Below are positions 7,285-15,877 of a stretch of DNA of 64,000 nt, piece by piece. The stretch is from Granulicella sp. Lineage in GTDB: Bacteria; Acidobacteriota; Terriglobia; Terriglobales; Acidobacteriaceae. How positions within the stretch are numbered: the stretch's first letter is position 1; every line of letters starts with the position of its first letter. The position numbers were made by a program, and so were the translations under genes. The stretch spans positions 1 to 64,000 of the forward strand of contig DAHXNO010000070.1 in assembly GCA_027365345.1 (NCBI GenBank). Direction: 5' to 3'. Under the pieces are notes generated by a model. The model saw nothing but the letters and a program-made list of their open reading frames with translations, was not told where the DNA came from and ran no database searches.

Positions 7285-8433
7285 TCAGGCGCCCTGCAGA
7301 ACGTGGAGCGTGTCGGCTGCGCGAATGGCCGGTGGCGGCGCGACGTAACCTTTGGGGATGTAAGAGCAGCAAGGCTCTTCGGCCATGGGATCGCCGGTGA
7401 GAGCGTAGGCGCGAGCGCGCGAGCCGCCGCAGATTTCCTTGAATTCGCAGTGACCGCATTTGCCGGTGAGTTGCGCTGGGTCGCGCAAGCTGTGAAAGAG
7501 CGGCGAGTGACGATAGATGGAGGCGAGCGGTTTGTGCCGGATGTTGCCGGCGGTGAGCGGCAGGAATCCGCTGGGGTAGACCTCTCCGGTGTGGGAGATG
7601 AAGAGGAAGCCCTTGCCGTCGTTGAGCCCGCGCGGCGCGCGTCCAAGGGAATCCGCCATCTTCTCGGGAGCTGAGTCTGCGGTAATCCCGGCTTTGCGCT
7701 CCGCAACGCGCTGCTGCAGGATGTAGCGGCGGTAGTGCTGAGCTTCCGTGGTCTTGATGTCGAAGCTGGCGGTCTTTGAGAGCTGGTAGATTCGCGCGAA
7801 GACCTGTTCGAACTGGTCTGCGCTGAGCAGATCGTCGAGCTTTCCTCGTCCGGTGGGGACCAGGAAGAAGACGCTCCACAGCGTAATGCGAAGGTTCTCC
7901 ACCCGTGCGGCGATCTCATCCAGTTCCGAGAGGTTGCGGCGGCTGAAGGTGGTGTTGATCTGGACGGGCAGACCGGCTTCATTTGCCCAGGAGACGGCGT
8001 TGAGGGTTCGTTGAAAGGAGCCGGACATGCCGCGAAAGGCGTCGTGCGTCCGGGCGCATGCTCCGTCAAGACTTACTGCGAGGCGCGCGAGGCCCGCCTG
8101 TTTGAGCCGGAAGACGATCTGGCGGGTGAGCAGCGGGGTGGCGCTGGGAGTGAGGGAGACGCGGACCCCGACGTTACGCGCGTGCTCGATGAGTTCAAAG
8201 AGGTCGGGGCGCTTGATCGGATCGCCGCCCGTCAGCACGAAGACGGGCACATCCAGCGATGCAATCTGATCGATCAGGTTCTTGCCCTCGTCGGTGGTCA
8301 GTTCCAAGGGGTGGCGCAGCGGTTGGGCCGCGGCGCGGCAGTGGACGCAGGCCAGGTCGCAGGCCTGGGTGACCTCCCAGATAGCGAGAAAGGGACGCTG
8401 GTTGAAGTCGATGGCGTGAATCTGCGGGTTCAT
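7285..8433 (-). CDS. Radical SAM/SPASM protein (TIGR04053-like), predicted leaderless
   Basis: This 382-residue protein has the radical SAM CX3CX2C motif at Cys25/29/32 in TQACDLACVHC, a glycine-rich TGGDP strand, and a C-terminal SPASM cysteine cluster (CGHCEFKEICGG ending in a Cys-Cys pair). It resembles the TIGR04053 group related to the haem-d1/alternative haem enzymes NirJ and AhbD, so a role in haem or peptide modification is possible but unproven. The start at 8433 fits the family start (ERPFLAIWEVTQ-like context). There is no Shine-Dalgarno. The predicted -10, TCTAAT (8446-8441), puts the transcript start at or one base before the ATG, suggesting a leaderless mRNA. Confidence 0.87.
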   Translation of the reverse strand: MNPQIHAIDFNQRPFLAIWEVTQACDLACVHCRAAAQPLRHPLELTTDEGKNLIDQIASLDVPVFVLTGGDPIKRPDLFELIEHARNVGVRVSLTPSATPLLTRQIVFRLKQAGLARLAVSLDGACARTHDAFRGMSGSFQRTLNAVSWANEAGLPVQINTTFSRRNLSELDEIAARVENLRITLWSVFFLVPTGRGKLDDLLSADQFEQVFARIYQLSKTASFDIKTTEAQHYRRYILQQRVAERKAGITADSAPEKMADSLGRAPRGLNDGKGFLFISHTGEVYPSGFLPLTAGNIRHKPLASIYRHSPLFHSLRDPAQLTGKCGHCEFKEICGGSRARAYALTGDPMAEEPCCSYIPKGYVAPPPAIRAADTLHVLQGA

Positions 8434-8468
8434 GGTTTTGATTAGAAGCGACTTGACGCGAGGGCGCA

Positions 8469-8482
8469 GTGACCAAAGTCGC
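8469..8482. promoter_or_regulatory. Crp/Fnr-type palindrome, site 4 (upstream of radical SAM gene)
   Basis: On the minus strand the sequence is GCGAC-TTTG-GTCAC. The centre (8475.5) lies 29.5 bp from TCTAAT, a five-of-six match to the -10 consensus. The predicted transcription start falls at the start codon. Confidence 0.7.
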
Positions 8483-8838
8483 TCGACTGGCACATGAGAC
8501 GCCAGATCTGCCCGCTGTTGCGTATCGCGAGTCTGGAGGGTTGTGTTTCCCAGGATGACAGGCCACTGACGCGGAAAGCGTGGTCCTGAGCCCGGACGGC
8601 GCATTCGAGATGCTGAGAGGCCTTTGGAATGCCTTCTTCTGCGGGGGCGGCGCGCGGTCGCAAGATGGATGGAGTTCGGAGCGGGGCCCCGGAGGGCCAG
8701 CCTGCTGGGTTGGGAGAGGGAGCTTGCCTGCTGGGGTATGGGGAGGGAGCGCTCGGCGCGCTCCGCTCCGGGATATTGAGGCATAGGGAAAAAGCTCTGG
8801 TCAGATTCTCTCTATGCCGAAGCGATGCTTCTTGGACA

Positions 8839-10320
8839 TTATTCCGCTGTGGTTGCAGCGGTTGAGGAATAAATGTCCTTCAAGGGGACGGCAGTGACCC
8901 ACCCGTAAACATTGGAGACGTAGAGCGTACCGCCAACGATGACGGGTGACGATGGGCCAAAGGCTCCGCCAAGGTGCTTGACGGCTACGCGCTTGCCATC
9001 GGCGATCCGGATCGCGGCGATGTCTCCTGCTCTGTAGGGGAGGTAGGCGATACCGTTCTGTATTGCGGCTCCAGCACGGATCTGGCTGCCGATGTGAAGA
9101 CTCCACAACTGATGGCCGTCTTTGAGGTTCAGGGCGTAGTACTCGCCGGAGACTGGGCTGCCCTCATAGACGACTCCATTCACGATGACCGGAGTTGCGG
9201 TCTTCATGGCTGGAGGGACCGGGCCGTTGGGGAATCGCTTTTGCCAGATGATCTTTCCGCTGTTTGCGTCCATCGCAAGGAGAACGTTGGCTACCGGGTT
9301 GGAGGGATCGCCGCTGCTGACGGTGACCTCCTGAACCACGATTCCAGCCTGGTATGCGGGTGTGCAATCTCCGATACCGGTTGCAACCATGTCTGGGATG
9401 GTCATCTTCCAGGCTATCTTGCCCGTGTTTTCATCCAGAGCGTAGAAGAAGTTGGGATTGGTGCCGCCGGCGAAGACATAGCCGGAGCCTTCCACAAGGG
9501 AGGACATGCTGTCGAAGGATACGATGTCCGCCTTCCAGACGAGGGTTCCGGTGTCTGCGGCAAGTTTGTAGATGTGTCCGTCGCCAGTGCCCTCATAGAG
9601 GAAGCCATTCTTATAAAGAGGAGTGGGCATGCCTTCGCCGGGTGTATGGTAGGCCCAAAGTTCTTTGCCGGTTGTGCGATCGAGGGCGTAGATGGTGTTG
9701 AGCCCAGGGCCACGCGTAGGACGCTGACCTTTGAGATATTTCATGGTGTTGGCGTAGTTGAAGTAGGCGCTGCCCGTAGAGACAAAGACGCGATCGCCGA
9801 CAACGAGCGGATTGCTCATGTTCATGTTCCAGCCGTAATGCGCCCAGATCAGCTTTCCAGTTTGAGCATTGATGGCGTAGGTATATCCGTTATCGTCTCC
9901 GACGTAGACGATTCCCTTGACTACGCTGACGCCGACGGGCATACCGAAGGTATAAGCGGCGGTTTTGAAGTCGCCCCCCGGAGGTGGCCCATTGAGAGGC
10001 AGCGCGCCGGCACCGGCAAAGGACCACGCTACCCCATCGCGAAGTTTCCTGGGAGCGTTAGCGGGCATTGGAAAGGCAGGATTACGCCCGGGATTGGACG
10101 CATAGGTGGTCCATACGGATGGATAGAACTGTGCTGTCGCATCGCTGGGAAGGTTTGCCGGAAAGTACTGATAGGGAAACTCCATCGCGACGGGGTTTTG
10201 GCTGCTGGTCGCCTGAGAGTGACCCATAGCTGGAAGGCTCGCAAGGATTGCAATCATTGCGAGCTTTGCCAGTGAGGCTTTGCCGGGACGGCGCGAGGGA
10301 TGTGACGGGAACAGATTCAT
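8839..10320 (-). CDS. Secreted PQQ-like beta-propeller repeat protein
   Basis: This 493-residue protein has a signal peptide (basic start, hydrophobic core at about 18-33, Ala-x-Ser cleavage region). A series of PQQ/WD-like blades follows, recognised by repeated patterns such as TYAINAQTGKLIW, IYALDRTTGKELW, KLAADTGTLVWKA, ALDENTGKIAWK and LAMDANSGKIIWQ. These resemble quinoprotein dehydrogenase propellers and BamB-like repeats. It has no haem c motif. The start at 10320 follows GGAGAAAAAC. It lies between the NO cluster and the DUF2892 gene and has no palindrome of the NO regulon. Whether it binds PQQ and oxidises an alcohol or is structural cannot be told. Confidence 0.8.
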   Translation of the reverse strand: MNLFPSHPSRRPGKASLAKLAMIAILASLPAMGHSQATSSQNPVAMEFPYQYFPANLPSDATAQFYPSVWTTYASNPGRNPAFPMPANAPRKLRDGVAWSFAGAGALPLNGPPPGGDFKTAAYTFGMPVGVSVVKGIVYVGDDNGYTYAINAQTGKLIWAHYGWNMNMSNPLVVGDRVFVSTGSAYFNYANTMKYLKGQRPTRGPGLNTIYALDRTTGKELWAYHTPGEGMPTPLYKNGFLYEGTGDGHIYKLAADTGTLVWKADIVSFDSMSSLVEGSGYVFAGGTNPNFFYALDENTGKIAWKMTIPDMVATGIGDCTPAYQAGIVVQEVTVSSGDPSNPVANVLLAMDANSGKIIWQKRFPNGPVPPAMKTATPVIVNGVVYEGSPVSGEYYALNLKDGHQLWSLHIGSQIRAGAAIQNGIAYLPYRAGDIAAIRIADGKRVAVKHLGGAFGPSSPVIVGGTLYVSNVYGWVTAVPLKDIYSSTAATTAE

Positions 10321-10466
10321 GTTTTTCTCCGAAGGTTCAGGCGTTGAAGGCCAGCCTGTGGTTTGGATGCGTTGGGGAGGAAGAGGCTGAGCGTGTTGCC
10401 TGGCGTTGTTTGCTGGAGGCGATGGGCTCCGAGCAGATTTATGGTGAGAGACAGATGACGCAGCGG

Positions 10467-10682
10467 TTAGATGCCGCAGCTCGCTCCCGAGTTACTCTGC
10501 CTGAGCCCGAGCTTCTGCAGGATGATGGCAGCGAGGCACCATCCGGTGATGCCCGACTGGAGTAGATTCAGGCCGACAAAGGTTGTCATCAGATACCAGT
10601 AGGGGGAGTAGAAGTATCCCAAGCCAAGCGATATCAAGATAAAAGAACCTGCTAAAACGCGAACACCTCGTTCCACTGTCAT
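10467..10682 (-). CDS. Small DUF2892 (YgaP-type) inner membrane protein
   Basis: This 71-residue protein opens with MTVERGVRVLAGS and has two hydrophobic segments separated by a YFYSPYW turn. That is the DUF2892 pattern, known from the C-terminal membrane part of YgaP rhodaneses. An AAGGAG Shine-Dalgarno lies 8 nt before the ATG at 10682. It is upstream of the beta-propeller gene on the same strand with a 146-bp gap. The C-terminal tail (SGASCGI) includes a Cys. The function of stand-alone members is unknown. Confidence 0.75.
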   Translation of the reverse strand: MTVERGVRVLAGSFILISLGLGYFYSPYWYLMTTFVGLNLLQSGITGWCLAAIILQKLGLRQSNSGASCGI

Positions 10683-11134
10683 GGTGATTGCTCCTTATTT
10701 TGGATGGTGGCGATAGCGAAGCCAGACGCTGGATGGTTGTTGATTGCGCTGCCTTCAGTGAGTTCCGACGGTGGGGGAGATGCAGCGACGGCCAACCGGG
10801 TCGAGGCCCGCGCCGCGTGGGTATTGCGCCGTCAGTTTTTGTGCCGGGCTGCTGCCCATGGCTGTCGCAACAGTCAAGGTATCTCACCGCTGAAAGGAAG
10901 GGAGTGTCCAGCTTTGCTCACAACTATGCCTCAGTTAGATAGATCCATATTTTGGTGAAGTGTTACAAGTTTTTTGGAGTTTCTCGATAGGGCGGCGACG
11001 AAGCGGCGGAGCAAAGGTGGTCCGCCGCGCCATAGAGTCGGCTGAGGGACAGGCGGGGTTGGGGTGTGCTTACCTGCCTCTTTGGAGCGCAGAGGAGGCA
11101 TAGGATGCTTGTTTTCTGTCGGATACGGGAAGGG
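10683..11134. other. Intergenic, no gene recognised
   Basis: This stretch lies between the DUF2892 start and the stop codon of the LacI-type gene. Short open frames here have no family resemblance and no ribosome binding site. The part at 10920-10980 is AT-richer and may hold the DUF2892 promoter. Confidence 0.5.
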
Positions 11135-12268
11135 TTAGAGCTTCCGCTTCTTGAGGGAGCGGGGCTCCTTTGGGGTGAGCGCTCTTTGCCGGTCTGGGGG
11201 TTGGATGACTCCGGACGGTGTGGCCCGAGCCACTTCCCCGCGGAACAGCTCCAGGTTGCTACGCATGACAAGGTGGGGCGCCAGGTTGATCTGGTTGCGC
11301 TCCAGTCGGCCTTCGCAGAGATAACGTACGATCTGCTCGACGATCAGGCTGCCTTGCGTTGCCGGACGCTGGTGCAGCGTTGCAAGCACCGCTCCGGTTT
11401 CCAGATAGGGGAGGATCTCCGGAAAGAGATCGGTAGTCAGGAGAGGCAGCTTTGCGAGCAGGCCGCGCTCCGCGCAGGCTTGCAAGACTGGGACGCTCAT
11501 CGCGTTGGTTACATAGAGTGCAACGGGACGCTGCCGGGACGCCAACATGCTGGCCGCGAGACGATGGGCTTGCGATGCTTGCTCGTGGGTTTCAAGGATT
11601 ATGGCCGGCGCAAGGTGCGCTGCCCAGCGCGACAGGCCTTCGTTGAAGCCGCGGACCTTCTCGGCATGATCCAGTGTGGAGAGATCCCCGGTGATGACGG
11701 CCAGCGGTCCTGCGGTTTTGACGACATGCGAGAGCAGGTCAGCGGCGATGGCTCCGCTGGTGTAGGCATCGACGGTGACGGCTCCGATTCTTCCCGTCTC
11801 CGGCGCGTCGGTGGAGACGCAGAAGACGGGCGTGCCGGCGGCTATGGTCTGGCGCAGGACGGGCGCGATGCGCGCCGGGTTGCCGGGGGAGACGATGCAG
11901 GCGTCCCAGGGTTCTTGCAGATGCGCCGAGAGGAGTTGGCGATCGCCATAGTCCAGGCGCGGATAACGAAAGAGATGAGGCTCAAGCTGTAAGACGCTGG
12001 TTGCCCGGCAGGCCTCCGCGATCCCCTGGTAGATGGCGTCAAAGAATGCGCCGTGCTCCAGCGGAAGATATACGGCGAGGCGATAGGTACGGTTGAGCTT
12101 GAGAGATCGTGCGGCGGCGTTGGGACGGTAGCCAAGCTCTTTGGCCTTGGCCAGCACTAGCTCGCGGGTCCTGGGGCTGATCCCGGAGCGCCCGTGCAAG
12201 GCTCTGTCCACGGTTCCGATGGAGATACGGAGAGCGTCTGCGATGCCTTTTATGCCGGCGGGTTTCAT
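11135..12268 (-). CDS. LacI-family transcriptional regulator
   Basis: This 377-residue protein has an N-terminal LacI HTH (residues 4-50) with IADALRISIGTVDRALHG and the hinge region YRPNAAARSLK. A periplasmic-binding-protein-like effector domain follows (about 62-345). The fold resembles the Peripla_BP_4 (ribose/rhizopine) type. It is divergent from the DUF5107-sugar porter-GH59 operon and probably represses it until a sugar binds. The C-terminal 30 residues are basic and probably disordered. The start at 12268 fits the family. The effector is not known; galactose or a galactolipid fragment is suggested by the GH59 gene. Confidence 0.88.
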   Translation of the reverse strand: MKPAGIKGIADALRISIGTVDRALHGRSGISPRTRELVLAKAKELGYRPNAAARSLKLNRTYRLAVYLPLEHGAFFDAIYQGIAEACRATSVLQLEPHLFRYPRLDYGDRQLLSAHLQEPWDACIVSPGNPARIAPVLRQTIAAGTPVFCVSTDAPETGRIGAVTVDAYTSGAIAADLLSHVVKTAGPLAVITGDLSTLDHAEKVRGFNEGLSRWAAHLAPAIILETHEQASQAHRLAASMLASRQRPVALYVTNAMSVPVLQACAERGLLAKLPLLTTDLFPEILPYLETGAVLATLHQRPATQGSLIVEQIVRYLCEGRLERNQINLAPHLVMRSNLELFRGEVARATPSGVIQPPDRQRALTPKEPRSLKKRKL

Positions 12269-12319
12269 GCTTTGGTGGATTGTACCTGAGCGGAGCAGGA
12301 GGGAGACGGACGGGTGCGG

Positions 12320-12350
12320 TTGACAGCGTGGGAGCTGCCGTGTACGTTAC
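12320..12350 (+). promoter_or_regulatory. Candidate promoter and LacI-type operator for the GH59 operon
   Basis: A perfect TTGACA (-35) at 12320-12325 is followed after 17 bp by TACGTT (12343-12348). The imperfect dyad TGTACGTTAC overlaps this -10 and has a CG core as in LacI-family operators. The placement would let the divergent LacI protein block polymerase. The operator part is weak. Confidence 0.4.
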
Positions 12351-12505
12351 CGACAGCGGTTTTCCGTGGCGTGCTGCTACCGGGACGCTGAGGTTCGATG
12401 CGTCTTTTGGCTCCGCCGGGCGGTGGGCGACAGGGCGCAAAGACGCAAGAATGCATGCGGCTCCGGTTGTTGCGGTGTTTCATGCGGGAGGATGGAACGA
12501 TACCT

Positions 12506-15500
12506 ATGCCTTTCGTCAAAGCCAAGGCCGCCGCTGCGGTGGTTTGCCGAGAAGAGACGATTGTTCTGCCGACGTGGAGTCCGTTGGCGCCGGATCCCAA
12601 CCCCATGTTTCTGGAGAAGAGGGTGTATCAGGGAAGCTCCGGAGCGGTGTATCCCAATCCGATTACGGACCAGATTGAGAGTATTCCGTCGCCTCGGGAG
12701 TTCCGAGCCATTTTTCTGGAGAATGATTACGTTCAACTTATGCTGCTACCGGAGATTGGCGGCCGGATCCATACGGGAACCGACAAGAGCACCGGGTACG
12801 ACTTTTTTTATCGCCAACGAGTGATCAAGCCCGCGCTGGTGGGTTTGCTGGGTCCGTGGATCTCTGGCGGCGTGGAGTTCAACTGGCCGCAGCATCATCG
12901 TCCCTCTACCTTTATGCCGGTACACGCGGCGGTGGAGCACGACGATGAGGGAGGGTGCACGGTGTGGCTGAGCGAGCATGATCCGATGCTGCGCATGAAG
13001 GGGATGGCCGGAGTTCATCTTTCTGCGCAGAGCAGCGTGGTTGAGGTTCGAGTGCGGCTTTATAACCGCACGCCTTTTACCCAGACCTTTCTGTGGTGGG
13101 CGAATGTGGCGGTTCGCGTCCATGAGGAGTACGAGGTGTTTTTCCCTCCCGACGTGGCATTTGTTGCGGACCATGCGCGGCGCGCGATGAGCACGTTTCC
13201 GCTGGCCACGGGAACCTACTATGGGGTGAATTACAGCCCGGGGACCGATCTGCGCTGGTACAAGAATATTCCGGTCCCTACCTCTTACATGGTTCCGAGC
13301 TCGGATTACGACTTCTTTGGCGGCTACGACCACCGCGCGGATGCGGGTGTGGTGCATGTGTCGAATCACCACATTGCCCCGGGGAAGAAGCTATGGACGT
13401 GGGGTTGCGGAGAGTTCGGCAAGGCGTGGGATAGAAATTTAACCGAGGAAGACGGCCCATATGTGGAGCTGATGGCTGGAGCGTACACCGACAATCAACC
13501 GGATTTTTCCTGGATTGCGCCTTGCGAGACGCGCACCTTTCGCCAGAGCTGGTATCCGATTCATAAGATCGGCACGCCTGATATTGCCAATCTGCACGCG
13601 GCCGTGAGCCTGCGGCCGGGGCAGAGGGGGCTTCGGCTGGGCATCCTGACGACAGAGCCGCGTTCGATCACGATTCATCTTGAGGATGGCACTGGCACGT
13701 TGCTGCAGGTGAGCGGCGAGGTTTCGCCGGCTGAGCCCGCGTTTTACGATACAGGAGAGGAGAGAGAGTGCATCGACGGGCTGGTGCTGACGGTTCGGGA
13801 TGTGGGTGGAGAGGTTTTGCTGGAGCATCGGTTTGCCGCACCGAGAGCGGCTGAAGCGCCAGGTGTGGCGCGGGAGGAGGCTTCAGCGCCGACTCTGGCT
13901 CCGGCTCCAGAGCCGGCGCGGGAGCCGCCGCTGCCCGCGGAGGTGCGGAGTACGGAAGAGCTTTATCTTATCGGGCTGCATGTGGAGCAGAATCGGCATG
14001 CGACCCGGTCTGCGGAGGAGTGGTGGCTGGAGGGATTGCGGCGCGATCCGGAGGACGTCCGCATCAACCATGCTTTGGGACTGTCCCGGCTGCGCCGGGG
14101 TCTGTTGGTTGAGGCTGAGGACTGCTTCCGCGCGGCGATCCGGCGTCTGACGCGGTTGAATCTGAATCCTCGCGACGGCGAGGTTTTTTACAGCCTGGGT
14201 CTTACGCTCCAGTTCCAAGGGAGGATGGAGGAGGCCTATGCGGCGCATTCCAAGGCTGCGTGGAACCGAGCCTGGCAAGGGCCGGCGTATTATGCTCTGG
14301 CCTGTATCAGCGTGGGTGGGGGCTTGTGGAAGCGGGCGTTGGAGGAGGTTGGCTTGTCGCTGGCTGCGGAGCCCAACAACCTGAAGGCTCGTGCGCTGAA
14401 GGCGTTTGCGCTGCACGGTCTGGATGGATGTGCGGCGGCGGTTGATGCGCTGGAAGAGTCGCTGCGGGACGATCCGCTGGACTTTCTGGGTATGGCCGCG
14501 CTTGCGCTTCTCTCCGGCTCCAGAGATGCATGGGAGCGTTACCGGACGGCGCTGGGGAGGGATTTGCAGACCCATGTGGATGTTCTGCTGGATCTGGCGT
14601 GGTGTGGCTTGCGGGGCTATGCGATTGAGCTTGGGTTGCGGTTTGTGGAGGATCCTGATCTGCAGTCGCCTATGATTGGCTATCTGCTGGAGTTTCTTCT
14701 GCGCCGGCAGGGCGAGTTTGAGCAGGCGACGATTCACGCGGAGCGTGCGGACGCGATGGATACGCGGTGCTGCTTTCCATCGCGATTGGAAGAGATGTGC
14801 ATCCTGGAGGATCATCTGCGGCAGGCGCCGGATTCGGCTTCAGCAAACTATCTGCTGGGGAATGCTCTTTATCACTACCGGCGCTATGAGGAGGCGATGG
14901 CGCGCTGGCGCACGGCTGCGCGGAGCTCCAAGGCGAGTGCGACGGTGTTTCGCAACCTTGCTCTGGGCGAATATAACGTGCTGCATCGCGCGGAGGTTGC
15001 GGATGAGCTCTACGCTGAGTCATTTCGAAGAGAGCCGAGCGATGCGCGCGTGTTCTATGAGTGGGATCAACTGAGGAAACGGGCGCTGTTGGCCTCCGCG
15101 GAGCAGCGTCTCCAGCGCCTGAGCGAGTATCCGCAGTTGGTGGAGCAGCGAGACGATCTGAGTCTTGAGTTCCTTACGCTGCTCAATGAGCTAGGCAGAT
15201 GGCCGGAGGCTCTGGAGCGGCTGCTGGCGCGGCGGTTCCGTCCCTGGGAGGGTGGGGAGGGGCTGGTTTCCGCGCAGTATGTGCATGCCCAACGCAGCCT
15301 GGGACTGGCAGCGCTGGCCGTTGGCGATAGCGAGAGAGCGCTTGATCACTTTCGGCAGGCGCGATGTTATCCGGAGAGCCTTGGGGAAGGGAAGCACCTG
15401 CTGACCGAGGAGCGGGATCTGGATTATTACTCCGGGTGCGCGGAGGTTCTGCGCGGAGAGGCGGCCGCCGCGGAGGCGTTCTGGCGGGATGCCGGGAAAC

Positions 15501-15877
15501 CATTGGCTTCGCCAGGGTACTCGACACTTTTTCAGGCGCTTGCGCTGCATCGGTTGGGAGATCGAACGGCAGCGGGGGGCGCGGTGGAGGCGCTACGGGT
15601 GCATCTGGAAGAGCTGGGCCGCGCGCCTGTCCGCATTGATTACTTTGCCACATCGCTTCCGAATCTGCTGCTGTTTGACGAGGATATGGAGCGAAGGCGG
15701 CGCGCGGATTGCACGTGGCTGAGGGCGCTGATTGCGCTTGGCGAGGGCGACGCGGAAGGAGCGATTCTGCGGCTGGGAGAGGTGCTGCAAGAGAGTCCGA
15801 ATCATCTGCCGGCGCTGGATATGCGCTCACGTCTGCAGAAGGAGGCCAACTTCCGCGCGATGGTGGTGCTGTTGTGA
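12506..15877 (+). CDS. DUF5107 domain protein with C-terminal tetratricopeptide repeats
   Basis: This protein of about 1123 residues begins with a DUF5107 domain (about residues 10-400), an all-beta region with family-like stretches such as LPEIGGRIHTG, GGVEFNWPQHHRP and TWGCGEFGKAWDRN. An Ala/Pro/Glu-rich linker (about 450-480) leads to many TPR-type helical hairpins up to the end. No signal peptide is seen, so it is probably cytoplasmic. DUF5107-TPR proteins are common in sugar-utilisation loci, and the galactose-mutarotase-like fold of the domain suggests a carbohydrate-binding or isomerising role; this is inference. The start at 12506 is tentative: GGAGG lies 15 nt upstream, and an ATG at 12482 is possible. 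Its stop overlaps the next start (TGATG). Confidence 0.8.
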   Translation: MPFVKAKAAAAVVCREETIVLPTWSPLAPDPNPMFLEKRVYQGSSGAVYPNPITDQIESIPSPREFRAIFLENDYVQLMLLPEIGGRIHTGTDKSTGYDFFYRQRVIKPALVGLLGPWISGGVEFNWPQHHRPSTFMPVHAAVEHDDEGGCTVWLSEHDPMLRMKGMAGVHLSAQSSVVEVRVRLYNRTPFTQTFLWWANVAVRVHEEYEVFFPPDVAFVADHARRAMSTFPLATGTYYGVNYSPGTDLRWYKNIPVPTSYMVPSSDYDFFGGYDHRADAGVVHVSNHHIAPGKKLWTWGCGEFGKAWDRNLTEEDGPYVELMAGAYTDNQPDFSWIAPCETRTFRQSWYPIHKIGTPDIANLHAAVSLRPGQRGLRLGILTTEPRSITIHLEDGTGTLLQVSGEVSPAEPAFYDTGEERECIDGLVLTVRDVGGEVLLEHRFAAPRAAEAPGVAREEASAPTLAPAPEPAREPPLPAEVRSTEELYLIGLHVEQNRHATRSAEEWWLEGLRRDPEDVRINHALGLSRLRRGLLVEAEDCFRAAIRRLTRLNLNPRDGEVFYSLGLTLQFQGRMEEAYAAHSKAAWNRAWQGPAYYALACISVGGGLWKRALEEVGLSLAAEPNNLKARALKAFALHGLDGCAAAVDALEESLRDDPLDFLGMAALALLSGSRDAWERYRTALGRDLQTHVDVLLDLAWCGLRGYAIELGLRFVEDPDLQSPMIGYLLEFLLRRQGEFEQATIHAERADAMDTRCCFPSRLEEMCILEDHLRQAPDSASANYLLGNALYHYRRYEEAMARWRTAARSSKASATVFRNLALGEYNVLHRAEVADELYAESFRREPSDARVFYEWDQLRKRALLASAEQRLQRLSEYPQLVEQRDDLSLEFLTLLNELGRWPEALERLLARRFRPWEGGEGLVSAQYVHAQRSLGLAALAVGDSERALDHFRQARCYPESLGEGKHLLTEERDLDYYSGCAEVLRGEAAAAEAFWRDAGKPLASPGYSTLFQALALHRLGDRTAAGGAVEALRVHLEELGRAPVRIDYFATSLPNLLLFDEDMERRRRADCTWLRALIALGEGDAEGAILRLGEVLQESPNHLPALDMRSRLQKEANFRAMVVLL

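Noticed and set aside
8974-10275. 433-codon open frame antisense to the beta-propeller gene
   Set aside because: The minus-strand protein has a signal peptide and regular propeller repeats; the antisense frame matches nothing and has no ribosome site.
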